Below, piece by piece: positions 42,060 through 51,486 of a stretch of DNA of 64,000 bases. Origin of the DNA: Arsukibacterium indicum (GTDB taxonomy: Bacteria > Pseudomonadota > Gammaproteobacteria > Enterobacterales > Alteromonadaceae); assembly GCF_019100565.1 (NCBI RefSeq), contig NZ_JAHRID010000003.1:124001-188000 (forward strand). Direction: 5' to 3'. The notes beneath the pieces were generated by a model. That model made no database searches. It was given only the letters and a program-made list of their open reading frames with translations, and was not told where the DNA came from. Position numbers and translations under genes: made by a program. How positions within the stretch are numbered: position 1 is the first letter of the stretch; every line of letters begins with the position of its first letter.

Positions 42060-44375
42060 ATGTTTAATTCGTTGCGCAGTAAATGGATAAGCTTGTTGGT
42101 TGTGTTACTTAGCCTTCTGATGTTACTGACCGGCTACGCCACCTTAAAATCAATGCGTGCCAATTCGCTGCAGCAAGCAGAGCAATCACTGAATGTTGCC
42201 AGCAAGGTTTTCCAGCAGGCGTTGGACACCCGGGCTGCCCAGCTAACCAACAGTGTCAGCCTGCTGGCTGCTGACTTTGGTTTTCGTCAGGCCATTGCTA
42301 CCGCTGAGCAAGCCACTGTTGAATCTGTGTTACAAAACCATGGTAGCCGGATTAATGCCCAGCTGGCGTTATTATTTACCCCCAAAGGCGAACTTCTGGC
42401 CAGCAACGCCCCAATGGATGCGGTTGACCTTGGCCGGCTAATGTCAGCAACCGGCAGCAACAGCGCCGTTACAGATACTTTACTGATTGATGGCCAGGCT
42501 TATCAATTAGTAGTGGTGCCGGTAAGAGCACCCGCACTAATTGCCTGGGTAGGAATGGGGTTCTTAGTCGATGTCCCGCTGGCAGAGCAGATAAAAGGTA
42601 TTACCGGCTTAGATATCAGCTTTATTCAACTGAACAGCCAGTCCGGCAACCAACTTACCAGTACCCTGCCAGCCCAGACGCAACAGTTGCTGCTACCGCA
42701 ACTTAATAATGTAACGTCCTTAGCGGGCACAACTCACTTTGCGAGCGATTTCAGCTTTATTACCCGCAGTAAGCCACTTGATAATGAGCAACAGCTATGG
42801 GCTTTACTGCATTTACCCGATGACCGCTGGCTGGCCAGCTACCAGCAATTACGCCGCCAGTTGGTTGAAATTTTTGCATTCGGTCTGTTACTGGCACTGG
42901 TTGCCGCCTTTATGTTTGCCCGCAGTATCAGTAAACCGTTAAGTCAGCTGAGTAAATTTGCTACTGATATTGGCCAGGGTAACGCCGCCGTGCCACCCGC
43001 TATCAGTCAGGATGAAATAGGGGTACTGACCAGCACTTTGGTTAACATGCAGCACAGTATTGCGGCACGCGAGCAGCAACTGCGCCAGCAAGCTGAGCAT
43101 GATGCCCTGACAGGCCTGCTAAATCGTCATGCGGTAGAGCAACGGCTGCCGGGAATTTTAGAAACACAGCACGGCACCCTGCTGCAGCTTAATATTATTC
43201 AGTTTAAGCATATTAACGATACGCTGGGCCTGACCAACGGCGATACTCTGCTGCAGCTGTTAGCACAAAGGTTAGGGCATCACCAGCCAGCCGCGGTATT
43301 TTGCGCCCGCTTAAATGGTGATGAATTTTTGATGCTGTTTAACGAAACGCTGACCGAGCAACAGCTGGTGGACTTATACCGCAGCCTGCAACCGGCTTAT
43401 AACATTCAGAACTCACTGATAAATTTGAAAATTGCTATTGGTATTTATCCGTTTGAGCCGGGACAGGGTTCAGCTAGTGCTGCACTGCGCCGGGTAGACC
43501 TGGCTCAGGAGAATGCCAGTCAGGCTGGTGGTGGTATTGCGTTTTATCAGCACGGTCAGGACGAAACCCATCAACGTGAACTGACGATGATCCGCGACTT
43601 ACCCGGCGCGCTGAACAGCGGTCAGTTATATGTGGTGTATCAACCCAAAGTTGAATTGGCTACAGAGCAATGCCATAGCGCCGAAGCGCTTATTCGCTGG
43701 CAGCACCCGCAACTGGGTTTTATCTCACCGGTGGAGTTTATTGCGACCGCTGAGCATTCGGGCAATATCAGTCTCATTACCCAATGGATGCTGAAAACGG
43801 TTATTAAACAACTTGCAGCCTGGCAAAAGGACTACCCGACATTGCGGGTAGCCGTTAATCTGTCAGCGGCCGATTTGCTGGATCAGAGCCTGCCCGAACA
43901 GATTGGCAGTTTACTGCAGCAATATCAGGTTCCGGCCAGCGCCCTGGCACTGGAAGTGACTGAAAGCGCGGTAATGCAGGATACTAATAAAGTTATTGCC
44001 AATTTAAACACCCTGAAAGCCATGGCAATTAATCTGGCAATTGATGATTTTGGTACCGGTCAGTCTTCTCTGGCGTATTTGAAACAGTTGCCTGTAAATG
44101 AGATAAAAATTGACCGGGCATTCGTTAAAGATATAGAAACAAACAATAACGACGCCCTTATTGTAGGGGCAACCGTTAAACTGGCCCATGGTCTGGGCTT
44201 TAAGGTTACGGCTGAAGGTTTGGAAAATCTGGCGGGGTTAAGTTATTTGAAAGAATCAGGTTGTGACACGGTGCAGGGCTATTTTTTCAGTAAACCATTG
44301 GCTACCGCTGATTTCAGCCTGTGGCTAACCAACTTTGCCGCCCGGGAAAAACCGACAATGGAGGTTTCTGAATGA
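42060..44375 (+). CDS. GGDEF-EAL protein, probable c-di-GMP phosphodiesterase
   Basis: A 771-residue inner-membrane protein: span near 10-30, periplasmic cache-like sensor (about 35-270), span near 275-295, HAMP, a GGDEF-like domain (DALTGLLNRHAVEQRL) and an EAL domain. The cyclase motif reads NGDEF and is probably inactive. EAL residues are intact: AEALIRWQHP, NLSAADL, LEVTESAV, IDDFGTGQSSLAYLKQLP, EIKIDRAFV and AEGLE. It should degrade c-di-GMP in response to a periplasmic signal, perhaps from the preceding cupredoxin-like protein (inference). Overlaps the next gene by 4 bp. Confidence 0.9.
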   Translation: MFNSLRSKWISLLVVLLSLLMLLTGYATLKSMRANSLQQAEQSLNVASKVFQQALDTRAAQLTNSVSLLAADFGFRQAIATAEQATVESVLQNHGSRINAQLALLFTPKGELLASNAPMDAVDLGRLMSATGSNSAVTDTLLIDGQAYQLVVVPVRAPALIAWVGMGFLVDVPLAEQIKGITGLDISFIQLNSQSGNQLTSTLPAQTQQLLLPQLNNVTSLAGTTHFASDFSFITRSKPLDNEQQLWALLHLPDDRWLASYQQLRRQLVEIFAFGLLLALVAAFMFARSISKPLSQLSKFATDIGQGNAAVPPAISQDEIGVLTSTLVNMQHSIAAREQQLRQQAEHDALTGLLNRHAVEQRLPGILETQHGTLLQLNIIQFKHINDTLGLTNGDTLLQLLAQRLGHHQPAAVFCARLNGDEFLMLFNETLTEQQLVDLYRSLQPAYNIQNSLINLKIAIGIYPFEPGQGSASAALRRVDLAQENASQAGGGIAFYQHGQDETHQRELTMIRDLPGALNSGQLYVVYQPKVELATEQCHSAEALIRWQHPQLGFISPVEFIATAEHSGNISLITQWMLKTVIKQLAAWQKDYPTLRVAVNLSAADLLDQSLPEQIGSLLQQYQVPASALALEVTESAVMQDTNKVIANLNTLKAMAINLAIDDFGTGQSSLAYLKQLPVNEIKIDRAFVKDIETNNNDALIVGATVKLAHGLGFKVTAEGLENLAGLSYLKESGCDTVQGYFFSKPLATADFSLWLTNFAAREKPTMEVSE

Positions 44376-45202
44376 TAACGCGAATAGTAGTGTTTTTATT
44401 GGCGTGGTTACCGGCGATGGCAACCGCCGGCAGCAAAATTATTGCAACCGGCGGCGTCACGAACATTGAAGGCAACGCCGGTGGCGGTATTGTGCCCTGG
44501 GCGGTAATTAACGGTTATGCCAGCAGTGATGAATGGTCGGCAACCGCCTTTGCCAGCAGAGTTAACGTGGATGATTTCAGCCTGAACAGCGGCGGAGTTG
44601 CCTTCAGTTTTGATAATCGCTGGGAGTTTTCCTATGCCCGCCAGCGATTTGCACTGGAATCAATTGGTGGCAGTTTATCGCAGGATATTTTCTCGGTGAA
44701 ATACCATCTTGCCGGGGAGTTGCTGTATACCGCTATGCCACAAATCAGCATTGGTGTGCAGCATAAACGCAATCTCGATTTCGGCCTGCCTGAAGCTGTC
44801 GGCGCCGCCAGCGATAAGGGTACTGATGTTTACCTGGCTGCCAGTAAAGTGCTGTTCAATCAGGTAGCCGGTCGTAACCTGCTGCTAAATGGTACGCTGC
44901 GTGCCAGCAAAGCAAACCAGACCGGCTTACTGGGTTTTGGTAGTGCTGACAATAACAACTATCAACTGTTGTTTGAGGGCTCTGCTGCCGTACTTTTAAA
45001 CTACAATCTGGCAATTGGTATAGAGTACAAACAAAAACCGGATAAGCTGGCTTTTGCTGCTGAACAGCACTGGCGCGATATCTTTATTGCCTGGTTTATT
45101 AATAAAAACGTCAGCCTGACTGGCGCCTACGTTGATTTGGGCGACATTGCCGGTCAGGGTTCGCAAACCGGTTATTATCTGGCACTGGAGGCGACATGGT
45201 AA
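44372..45202 (+). CDS. DUF3034 family exported protein
   Basis: A 276-residue protein with a signal peptide (1-19, ending ATA). The mature N terminus KIIATGGVTNIEGNAGGGIVPWA (shown as two halves of the conserved stretch) is the DUF3034 signature. Alternating beta-strands and a terminal aromatic residue (LALEATW) suggest an outer-membrane beta-barrel. The start overlaps the GGDEF-EAL gene by 4 bp (ATGA) and the end overlaps the haemoglobin gene by 7 bp, so translational coupling is likely. Confidence 0.85.
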   Translation: MITRIVVFLLAWLPAMATAGSKIIATGGVTNIEGNAGGGIVPWAVINGYASSDEWSATAFASRVNVDDFSLNSGGVAFSFDNRWEFSYARQRFALESIGGSLSQDIFSVKYHLAGELLYTAMPQISIGVQHKRNLDFGLPEAVGAASDKGTDVYLAASKVLFNQVAGRNLLLNGTLRASKANQTGLLGFGSADNNNYQLLFEGSAAVLLNYNLAIGIEYKQKPDKLAFAAEQHWRDIFIAWFINKNVSLTGAYVDLGDIAGQGSQTGYYLALEATW

Positions 45203-45618
45203 TACGCGGCGGATTAATTGCTGCCTGTCTGCTGATTCTACTGGGTTGCAGCAGTGCAACTCAAACGACGTTGTACCAGCGATTAGGTGCTGAGCAGGGC
45301 ATTGCGGCCATTGTCGATGGCTTACTTTACGAAATTGAACATGACGAACGGATAGTCCACCATTTTGCTGACAGTGACATTGGCCGGTTCCGGGCCATGC
45401 TCTCTGAGCAATTGTGTGACTTAACGGGCGGCCCCTGCCAGTACAGTGGCAGCAGCATGCAGGAAAGCCACACCGGCTTTAATATCACGCTGGCCGATTA
45501 TGACGCGCTGGTTGAAGGGTTAATTAAGGTTATGCAACGCCAGCAAATCAGTATTGCCGATCAGAATGCGCTACTGGCATTACTGGCGCCAATGTACAAA
45601 GATATCAGTTACCGCTAA
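45196..45618 (+). CDS. Group 1 truncated haemoglobin with lipoprotein signal
   Basis: A 140-residue protein. Residues 1-18 form a lipoprotein signal peptide with lipobox LLGC; the remaining ~120 residues are a trHbN-type globin: TLYQRLGAEQGIAAIVDGL, DERIVHHFADSDI, LSEQLCDLTGGPCQYSG and the proximal His in MQESHTGFNIT. Truncated haemoglobins bind O2 or NO; most are cytoplasmic, so membrane attachment facing the periplasm is unusual. It is last in the operon with the cupredoxin-like, GGDEF-EAL and DUF3034 genes. Confidence 0.88.
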   Translation: MVIRGGLIAACLLILLGCSSATQTTLYQRLGAEQGIAAIVDGLLYEIEHDERIVHHFADSDIGRFRAMLSEQLCDLTGGPCQYSGSSMQESHTGFNITLADYDALVEGLIKVMQRQQISIADQNALLALLAPMYKDISYR

Positions 45619-45847
45619 GTTCAGGCGTTTTAATCAGCATTGCGGTAAGGCGTCTGCTTAACGGCGCGAATATAAATACCAGAGGAAAAGCGCAGGCATG
45701 GGCATACAGAAACGCCTTTAACCAGGCAGCAGCGAAACCGCTGAACCAGCCAAGGTTAATAAACGTCAGAATGCCCGACATCAAAAATGCCATAAAGCCG
45801 GACATGATAAAAGCAAAAATAACCGCCTGAAATTTTGCAGGAAACAT
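45605..45847 (-). CDS. DUF2798 family small membrane protein
   Basis: An 80-residue protein with two hydrophobic helices (about 8-30 and 45-68; FAFIMSGFMAFLMSGILTF and WLKAFLYAHACAFPLVFIF), the DUF2798 pattern. The ATG at 45847 has a strong GGAGGT upstream. Its end overlaps the haemoglobin gene by 14 bp, convergently. The function is unknown. Confidence 0.8.
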   Translation of the reverse strand: MFPAKFQAVIFAFIMSGFMAFLMSGILTFINLGWFSGFAAAWLKAFLYAHACAFPLVFIFAPLSRRLTAMLIKTPELSGN

Positions 45848-45899
45848 AACACCTCCGCCATTGAAGGGGTGCATCATAACCAAATCACTTGAGAATTGC

Positions 45900-46847
45900 A
45901 TGACCCGAATTGTTTTTCTGGATGCCGGCTCGATGGGCGATACCGATTTAGCAGCGCTACGGTTACCGGGCTGCCATTTTACAGGCTTTGCCAGCACCAC
46001 CCCAGCGCAGGTTGCTTCGCGGCTGCTAGCGGCAGATATTGCAATCGTCAATAAAGTAGCGCTTAGCGGCGAAACCCTTAAGGTCCTGCCCCAGCTTAAA
46101 CTGATTTGTGTAGCAGCGACCGGTGTCAACAATATTGACCTGGCGGCAGCAGCGGCCAGAGGTATTACCGTATGCAATGTCAGAGGCTACGCCGACACGG
46201 CAGTGCCACAACATGCGATGGCGCTGTTACTGGGCTTAACCAATCAAATCAGTAATTACCAGCACACGCTTGCCAGTGGTGAGTGGAGCCAGAGCCCGCA
46301 TTTTTGTTTGCATAACCACCGTTTAACTGAATTGGCCGGCCGCACCTTTGTTGTGCTTGGGTATGGTGCGCTGGGCCAGGCTACCGGCCGATTAGCCGCA
46401 GCGTTTGGCATGCAGGTGGTGGTAAGTGAGCGTCCGGGTATACAACAGTGCCGGCAGGGCAGAGTTCAGTTTGAACAGGCGTTGCGCCAGGCTGAAATCC
46501 TGTCGCTGCATTGTCCGCTGACCACAGACACTTACCGCTTACTTAACCCTGAGCGGCTGGCATTGCTGCCCGACAACGCCATTATTATCAACACCGCACG
46601 CGGCGACCTGATCGATGAAACGGCTCTGTACAATGAACTTAAAGCAGGCCGGCTGGCAGCAGGGCTGGACGTACTGAGCGCTGAACCGCCCGCCCCAGAC
46701 CATATTCTGTTACAGCAACGTCTGCCCAACCTGCTTGTTACACCACATATTGGCTGGGCCAGCCCGGCAGCCAGATCCAGATTACTGATGCAACTGTGTG
46801 ACAATATAAGCGCTTTTTTAGCCGGCAAACCGTTGCGCAAGCTGTAG
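45900..46847 (+). CDS. D-2-hydroxyacid dehydrogenase (glycerate/hydroxypyruvate type)
   Basis: A 315-residue NAD(P)-dependent dehydrogenase of the HprA/GyaR class that interconverts 2-hydroxy and 2-keto acids. The Rossmann motif VLGYGALGQATGRLAAAFG is near residue 150. Catalytic residues: Arg in INTARGDLIDE, Glu in AGLDVLSAEPP, His in VTPHIGWAS. The start is set at ATG 45900. The exact substrate (hydroxypyruvate, glyoxylate or other) cannot be told. It is divergent from the DUF2798 gene with a 52-bp gap. Confidence 0.92.
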   Translation: MTRIVFLDAGSMGDTDLAALRLPGCHFTGFASTTPAQVASRLLAADIAIVNKVALSGETLKVLPQLKLICVAATGVNNIDLAAAAARGITVCNVRGYADTAVPQHAMALLLGLTNQISNYQHTLASGEWSQSPHFCLHNHRLTELAGRTFVVLGYGALGQATGRLAAAFGMQVVVSERPGIQQCRQGRVQFEQALRQAEILSLHCPLTTDTYRLLNPERLALLPDNAIIINTARGDLIDETALYNELKAGRLAAGLDVLSAEPPAPDHILLQQRLPNLLVTPHIGWASPAARSRLLMQLCDNISAFLAGKPLRKL

Positions 46848-46901
46848 CGTGCCCCGGGCTTTCAGGCTACACTGGCGAAAAAAATGAGTTATTACTAAAT
46901 T

Positions 46902-48992
46902 ATGCGAATGCCCCGCACCATATTGCTCTGTGGCCTGGTTTGCTACAGCTTATTATGTAGTCAGAATGCACTGGCAACCGGGCTGGTTGAACGCTTAAAA
47001 AGTGCTTCAGAAGATCACGAACTTGTTATTACCACCCTGCTTGCCAGCGAAGCGCCACGACATTACTCAGACTGGCTGGTATTGGCCCAGGCGTATCTTA
47101 GCGCCGACAATAAAGATGCAGCACTGCAGGCACTACAACAGGCCAGCGAGCTGGCGGTAAATAATCATCAGCACGCCCACGTTGCACTGCTACGCGCAAA
47201 AGTATATGGCATTTTGTTCCGGGATACCCGCCATGCCATCAGTTATCTGCAACAGGCCGAAACGCTGTTACATGACAGTGAAGGTGCAGAGCAACAACAA
47301 TTATACAGTGATGTACTGACCAACTTCGCTCAGGCATATAACCAGCTTGGCGATTTAGCCAGGGCCGAACATTTTGCCAGTCAGAGCCTGCAATTAGCGC
47401 TAAAACTTACTGACCCGACCAAAGAACTGGCCGCGCGGATTATGCTAGGCCGGTTGGCACTGCAGAATAACCGTTTCAGTCAGGCCCATCAGCATCTGCG
47501 ACAGGCCATGCTACTGGCGGACCAACTCAACGATACTGATGCTCTGGCGTCTGTTCATTTCCGGCTCGGCATGGCCTACCGGAAAATTGCTGAGCATGAT
47601 CTGGCGCTGGACCATATGCAGCAGGCTGCAACGCTCTATCAGCGACTGAACAACCTTTCCAGCTACAGTTATGCTCTGGTGTATATTGCAGAAAGTTATT
47701 TAGAAAAGCCTGAGGGTATCGCCCAGGCTGAGCAATATTTGCTGGACGCATTGGCTATCAGCACCCAGATAAATAACGTAATGCGTACCGCTATCGTTAA
47801 ACAAAGCCTTGGCAGGGCCAGCATGTTAAAGGGAGATAATCAGCAGGCCGCACAATACTACAATGCGGCCTTGCAGCAGTTCCGCCAGATTGGCGCACAA
47901 ACCTATGTTCAGGAAAGCGCATTAGCTTTTGCAGAATTATTATTTTTACAACAACAATATAACGAGACGCAGCAAATCCTTGCAGAACTGAATCCGACAA
48001 TCGATAACGCAGCAAACTACCTGCAAGCCCGCTATTACGATCTCCGGGCCAGATTGGCCGAACAGCACCAGGACTGGCAAGCTGCCTATTTGTTGCAGCA
48101 ACAGGCGAGTCAGCTGCAATTTACTGAGTTAACCGCAACAACAACAGAAAAGCTGAACGAGTTAAAACATCATTTAAGCCAGAGCAACGCCAGACATGAC
48201 AATGAAGCTCAATGGCTATCGCAGCAACGCGCTATTCAGATAACCCTGCGCTACTGGCAACTTAGCGCTGCGATCCTGGCGCTGCTGTTAACCCTCAGTA
48301 TTTTTCTGTATTTCAGACAACGCAGACATTCGCCAGATAAACTACCAGTACAAATGCCAGTGTTGCTTTCACATAGCTGGAATCGTTTTTGTGAAAGGTT
48401 GCAACAGGATGGTAAAAACAAACAGCCACTGCATTTTTTAGCCTTTGCAATTGACAACAACCAGCAACTTAAATTGGACAAGGGTGAGGAAACGTTACGC
48501 CAGCCTTTGCAAATTGCATTAAATAAATTGTCTGACCCACAGATAAGTGGTTATTGCATTGACAACGACGTACTGTGGTTGGGCTACCGGGCCGGTGCCG
48601 ATGAGACCGCCCGCTTTGCCCGGCAACTTGAATATGGGATCCAGCAGGCAATGGCACCGTTGCTTGGTGACAGCAGGCTGATTAGTCTGCAGCTGGATAT
48701 CACGCAGTTGCTTGGTGCCCAATGGCAAACACAAGATCTGACAGCGCTGCGCGAAGCACTCTGGCTTAGCTGGAAGCTTGCCAGTTTAGCCGACGATCAC
48801 TCACGCTGCTGGCAATTACAACTAAAAGCCGAACAATCACGCCCCTGTGAATGGCGTAGCAGTAATATCCGGCATGATATGATTAGCGCACTGCAGCTGG
48901 GCACACTGATCCTCAGCCTGAATCAGGAAGCACTGCCAGCAACCTTAAGCGCGTTGCTGGTGGCTGGCGCTGCTGATATTAGTGAGTCGTAA
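46902..48992 (+). CDS. TPR-repeat membrane protein, possible signalling protein
   Basis: A 696-residue protein: signal peptide (about 1-25), about eight tetratricopeptide repeats in the periplasm (to about 430; ALASVHFRLGMAYRKIAEHD and LFLQQQYNETQQILAEL are clear), one span (about 452-470; LSAAILALLLTLSIFLYF) and a ~215-residue cytoplasmic domain. That domain does not carry GGDEF, kinase or other known motifs; its order of strands and helices resembles a degenerate cyclase-like fold, which is weak inference. The 3' end overlaps the pseudouridine synthase gene by 48 bp on the other strand. Confidence 0.8.
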   Translation: MRMPRTILLCGLVCYSLLCSQNALATGLVERLKSASEDHELVITTLLASEAPRHYSDWLVLAQAYLSADNKDAALQALQQASELAVNNHQHAHVALLRAKVYGILFRDTRHAISYLQQAETLLHDSEGAEQQQLYSDVLTNFAQAYNQLGDLARAEHFASQSLQLALKLTDPTKELAARIMLGRLALQNNRFSQAHQHLRQAMLLADQLNDTDALASVHFRLGMAYRKIAEHDLALDHMQQAATLYQRLNNLSSYSYALVYIAESYLEKPEGIAQAEQYLLDALAISTQINNVMRTAIVKQSLGRASMLKGDNQQAAQYYNAALQQFRQIGAQTYVQESALAFAELLFLQQQYNETQQILAELNPTIDNAANYLQARYYDLRARLAEQHQDWQAAYLLQQQASQLQFTELTATTTEKLNELKHHLSQSNARHDNEAQWLSQQRAIQITLRYWQLSAAILALLLTLSIFLYFRQRRHSPDKLPVQMPVLLSHSWNRFCERLQQDGKNKQPLHFLAFAIDNNQQLKLDKGEETLRQPLQIALNKLSDPQISGYCIDNDVLWLGYRAGADETARFARQLEYGIQQAMAPLLGDSRLISLQLDITQLLGAQWQTQDLTALREALWLSWKLASLADDHSRCWQLQLKAEQSRPCEWRSSNIRHDMISALQLGTLILSLNQEALPATLSALLVAGAADISES

Positions 48993-49805
48993 ATTATCAG
49001 GCAAAGCAATTAATCGCTGATGCTGCTGCATCGGACATACGAACGCGACTGCACAGGCCTGTAACGCCAGGCCGCTTTCGTTTTTGTTGTTTTCGCCATA
49101 CCGCGGATCGCCCATCACCGGATGACCTGCAGCGGCAAAATGGCGGCGGATTTGATGCTTGCGACCACTGATTAAATCAACTTCCAGCCAGCTGGTATCG
49201 GTTTCACTTTGATATGTCAGCTGTTTAAACCGGGTTAAACAGGCTTTGCCATCCAGTGCCAGGCTGATCTCACCTGCCGCAAGTAAATCCGCCGCCAATG
49301 CTCCCTTAACCTGCACCAGATACGTTTTGCTGAGTTGCCGGGCAGCGATAAGCTTGCTAAAAGCAGCTGCAGCTGCTTTGGTATGAGCAATCAGTACCAG
49401 GCCACTGGCCTCCCGGTCCAACCGGTGCAGCAGAAAAACCGGCCTGCTGCCAAAATGTTGCTCAGCAAAACGCAGAATACTCAGATGGTCTCCCCATTCA
49501 TTACCCTGCGACAACATGCCTGCCGGTTTAAACCAGACACTGTAAGAGCGAAAGTCGGCAATCAAAGCGGCTGAGGGGCAGCTGCGGCTCAAAATATCCG
49601 GATCGTAGTGAAGTTGCAGTACCTGGCCCACCTGCAGTGCATACTGGGCCCGGCGTAGCCTTTTTACCGGCCGGGCCAGTAATTGCACCGCACCTTTATT
49701 CATTGCATCTTTCAGCCGGCCTTTGGTCAGCTCCGGCACTGCCGCGGCTAAAATGGCAATGGCCTGCCCCGCAGTATGTACCTCAATCCGCCGTGACAAC
49801 TTCAT
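48945..49805 (-). CDS. RluA-family pseudouridine synthase
   Basis: A 286-residue enzyme that isomerises uridine to pseudouridine in rRNA or tRNA. The catalytic Asp is in LLHRLDREASGL. A short N-terminal S4-like region is followed by VWFKPAGMLSQGNEWGDH and, later, GRKHQIRRHFAAAGHPVMGDPRYG, all typical. It is distinct from the RluA at 57185; the target site cannot be read from sequence. It is convergent with the TPR gene, with 48 bp of overlap. Confidence 0.9.
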   Translation of the reverse strand: MKLSRRIEVHTAGQAIAILAAAVPELTKGRLKDAMNKGAVQLLARPVKRLRRAQYALQVGQVLQLHYDPDILSRSCPSAALIADFRSYSVWFKPAGMLSQGNEWGDHLSILRFAEQHFGSRPVFLLHRLDREASGLVLIAHTKAAAAAFSKLIAARQLSKTYLVQVKGALAADLLAAGEISLALDGKACLTRFKQLTYQSETDTSWLEVDLISGRKHQIRRHFAAAGHPVMGDPRYGENNKNESGLALQACAVAFVCPMQQHQRLIALPDNLRLTNISSASHQQRA

Positions 49806-49890
49806 ACCTTTACCATTCCTTTACTGACGAGTTCAGCTGAAATTCAGCGCTTTGGCCTGTAATAGTAACAAACATCAAGGAGATCTGCTT

Positions 49891-50538
49891 ATGAAAACCC
49901 TTCTTAAAACCACGGCTGGTTTACTGTTATTGTTGCCGTTATTCAGCACAGCCGACAATATTAGCAGCGACAGTATCAGCACCGAAGTGCATGGCCAGCA
50001 GCAAAACCGGATGCAAACAATTAAAGTGCAAAATTCCGCAGTCAACCAGAGTTATCAGTCTGCAACCTGGTTCCACAGTATTGATATCAGCCTGGCGCGG
50101 GATGATAACTATAATGGCTACTTTCACCAGTTATATGTTGAATTTGATGCCGATACTGACTATTCGTACCAACAGATTTTTGCAGAACTTAGCCTGACAC
50201 CAGATTATGGTTATGAACGGGTGTATTACACCAGCTCGGTGTTTGAACTGTTCGGTGACAACAGCAATGACTGGCTGGGTATTGAAACTGACTTACAGCA
50301 CCAGTATCCGACCAACTTTTACCTGCTTACCATTCGACTATACGATGCCAGCACCGGTTACTTGCTAGCCGAAGCATCAGGTTATGATTTAAGCGCGCTG
50401 GATGCTTTAACCCTGGAGGATTTTCAACGTGACCAAATCCAGACCAGCAGCAGTGTCGAAGTGTCTGCCGGCAGTATTGGCATGCTGGCGCTGATGGCGT
50501 TATGCTTATTGTTTCTGCGACGCCAGGAGCAGCATTGA
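49891..50538 (+). CDS. Choice-of-anchor H family exported protein
   Basis: A 215-residue protein: signal peptide (about 1-21), a beta-rich domain with Tyr/Asp-rich strands (ARDDNYNGYFHQLYVEFDAD, SLTPDYGYERVYYTSS) and a C-terminal sorting tail, SAGSIGMLALMALCLLFLRR, of the GlyGly-CTERM/rhombosortase type. Such proteins are cut at the tail and released or lipid-anchored at the surface. AAGGAGAT precedes ATG 49891. The next gene starts at the stop codon. Confidence 0.8.
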   Translation: MKTLLKTTAGLLLLLPLFSTADNISSDSISTEVHGQQQNRMQTIKVQNSAVNQSYQSATWFHSIDISLARDDNYNGYFHQLYVEFDADTDYSYQQIFAELSLTPDYGYERVYYTSSVFELFGDNSNDWLGIETDLQHQYPTNFYLLTIRLYDASTGYLLAEASGYDLSALDALTLEDFQRDQIQTSSSVEVSAGSIGMLALMALCLLFLRRQEQH

Positions 50539-51486
50539 TTGAAAGCGTTTTTATTACTGATGTTAGTGTTGCCACCGTTACTGCATGCAAGCCCACTTGC
50601 TATGCAGCAACAAACCGATAATGCGCAGCGCCTGTTCAGCTATCAGTTCCGGGCAGCTGAGCAGGATATTCGTTTTCAGTTTTCGTTGCCGGTAGCCAGC
50701 ATTGTTCGCAACAGCAACCTGATAAAGCCTTATGTACCAGAGGTTATGCAACAGCAACTGTGGCGGGAGTTACAGCAGCAGGCGCAGCAAGCCGGCCCCT
50801 ACCGGATTGCCCCCGGCCCCGGCCGGGACTGGCAAAATTTTCAGTTACTGCATGCTTTCCCTGCGACATCAGCACAGGCAGAGCAAGCCAACACTCAACG
50901 CTTGCAATTGTTGCAACAACTGCAGCAATTCAGCCGACAATTTCAACAGCAGTACCTAAGCAATAACGGTTATCAGCTGCAATATCTGCCAGATAACCGG
51001 CAACAGATTATCGTCGATCACCTGCATATTATTGAGCAGAGTCTGCCAGATGTAACACCGTTAGCCCAGTCGCTGGTAAGTCAGCTGAATATCCAAAGTC
51101 AACGGCAGTTGCTAAGTGTTTTACTAAGCTGGGTGCAGTTAATACCTTTGCAGCCGGCTGAGCAGGCAGACTATGGCCAAAGCTTCTCGCCGCCCCTGCA
51201 ACTGCTGCGCCAGCATCATGGTGACAGCGCCAGTAAAACGGTGTTACTTGCTACCCTCGTCCGCAGCCTTTTACCTGATGTAAAGCAAGCGTTGCTATAT
51301 TTACCACAACGCACCGTACTGGCACTGGCAATACCGGCTGAAACAGACGATAGAACAGTATCTCTGCAAGGCACAGATTATCTGGTGGCAGACCCTTCCG
51401 GGCCTGAATTGATGCCTGCTGGTACAGTAGCAATGTCACAGCAGGCATTTATTGTCAGTCAGTTTTTTGCTTATCGGTTGTTTTAA
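50539..51486 (+). CDS. Exported protein with degenerate transglutaminase-like core
   Basis: A 315-residue exported protein (signal peptide about 1-17), Gln-rich in the middle. Residues 226-290 read like a transglutaminase/papain-like core: HHGDSASKTVLLATLVRSL (catalytic Cys position is Ser230), VLALAIP (His missing) and LVADPSGPELMPAG (Asp285 kept). An active enzyme is therefore unlikely. The start is a TTG immediately after the stop of the preceding gene, with GGAG 10 bases upstream, so the two are coupled. Function unknown; the fold assignment is inference. Confidence 0.7.
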   Translation: MKAFLLLMLVLPPLLHASPLAMQQQTDNAQRLFSYQFRAAEQDIRFQFSLPVASIVRNSNLIKPYVPEVMQQQLWRELQQQAQQAGPYRIAPGPGRDWQNFQLLHAFPATSAQAEQANTQRLQLLQQLQQFSRQFQQQYLSNNGYQLQYLPDNRQQIIVDHLHIIEQSLPDVTPLAQSLVSQLNIQSQRQLLSVLLSWVQLIPLQPAEQADYGQSFSPPLQLLRQHHGDSASKTVLLATLVRSLLPDVKQALLYLPQRTVLALAIPAETDDRTVSLQGTDYLVADPSGPELMPAGTVAMSQQAFIVSQFFAYRLF

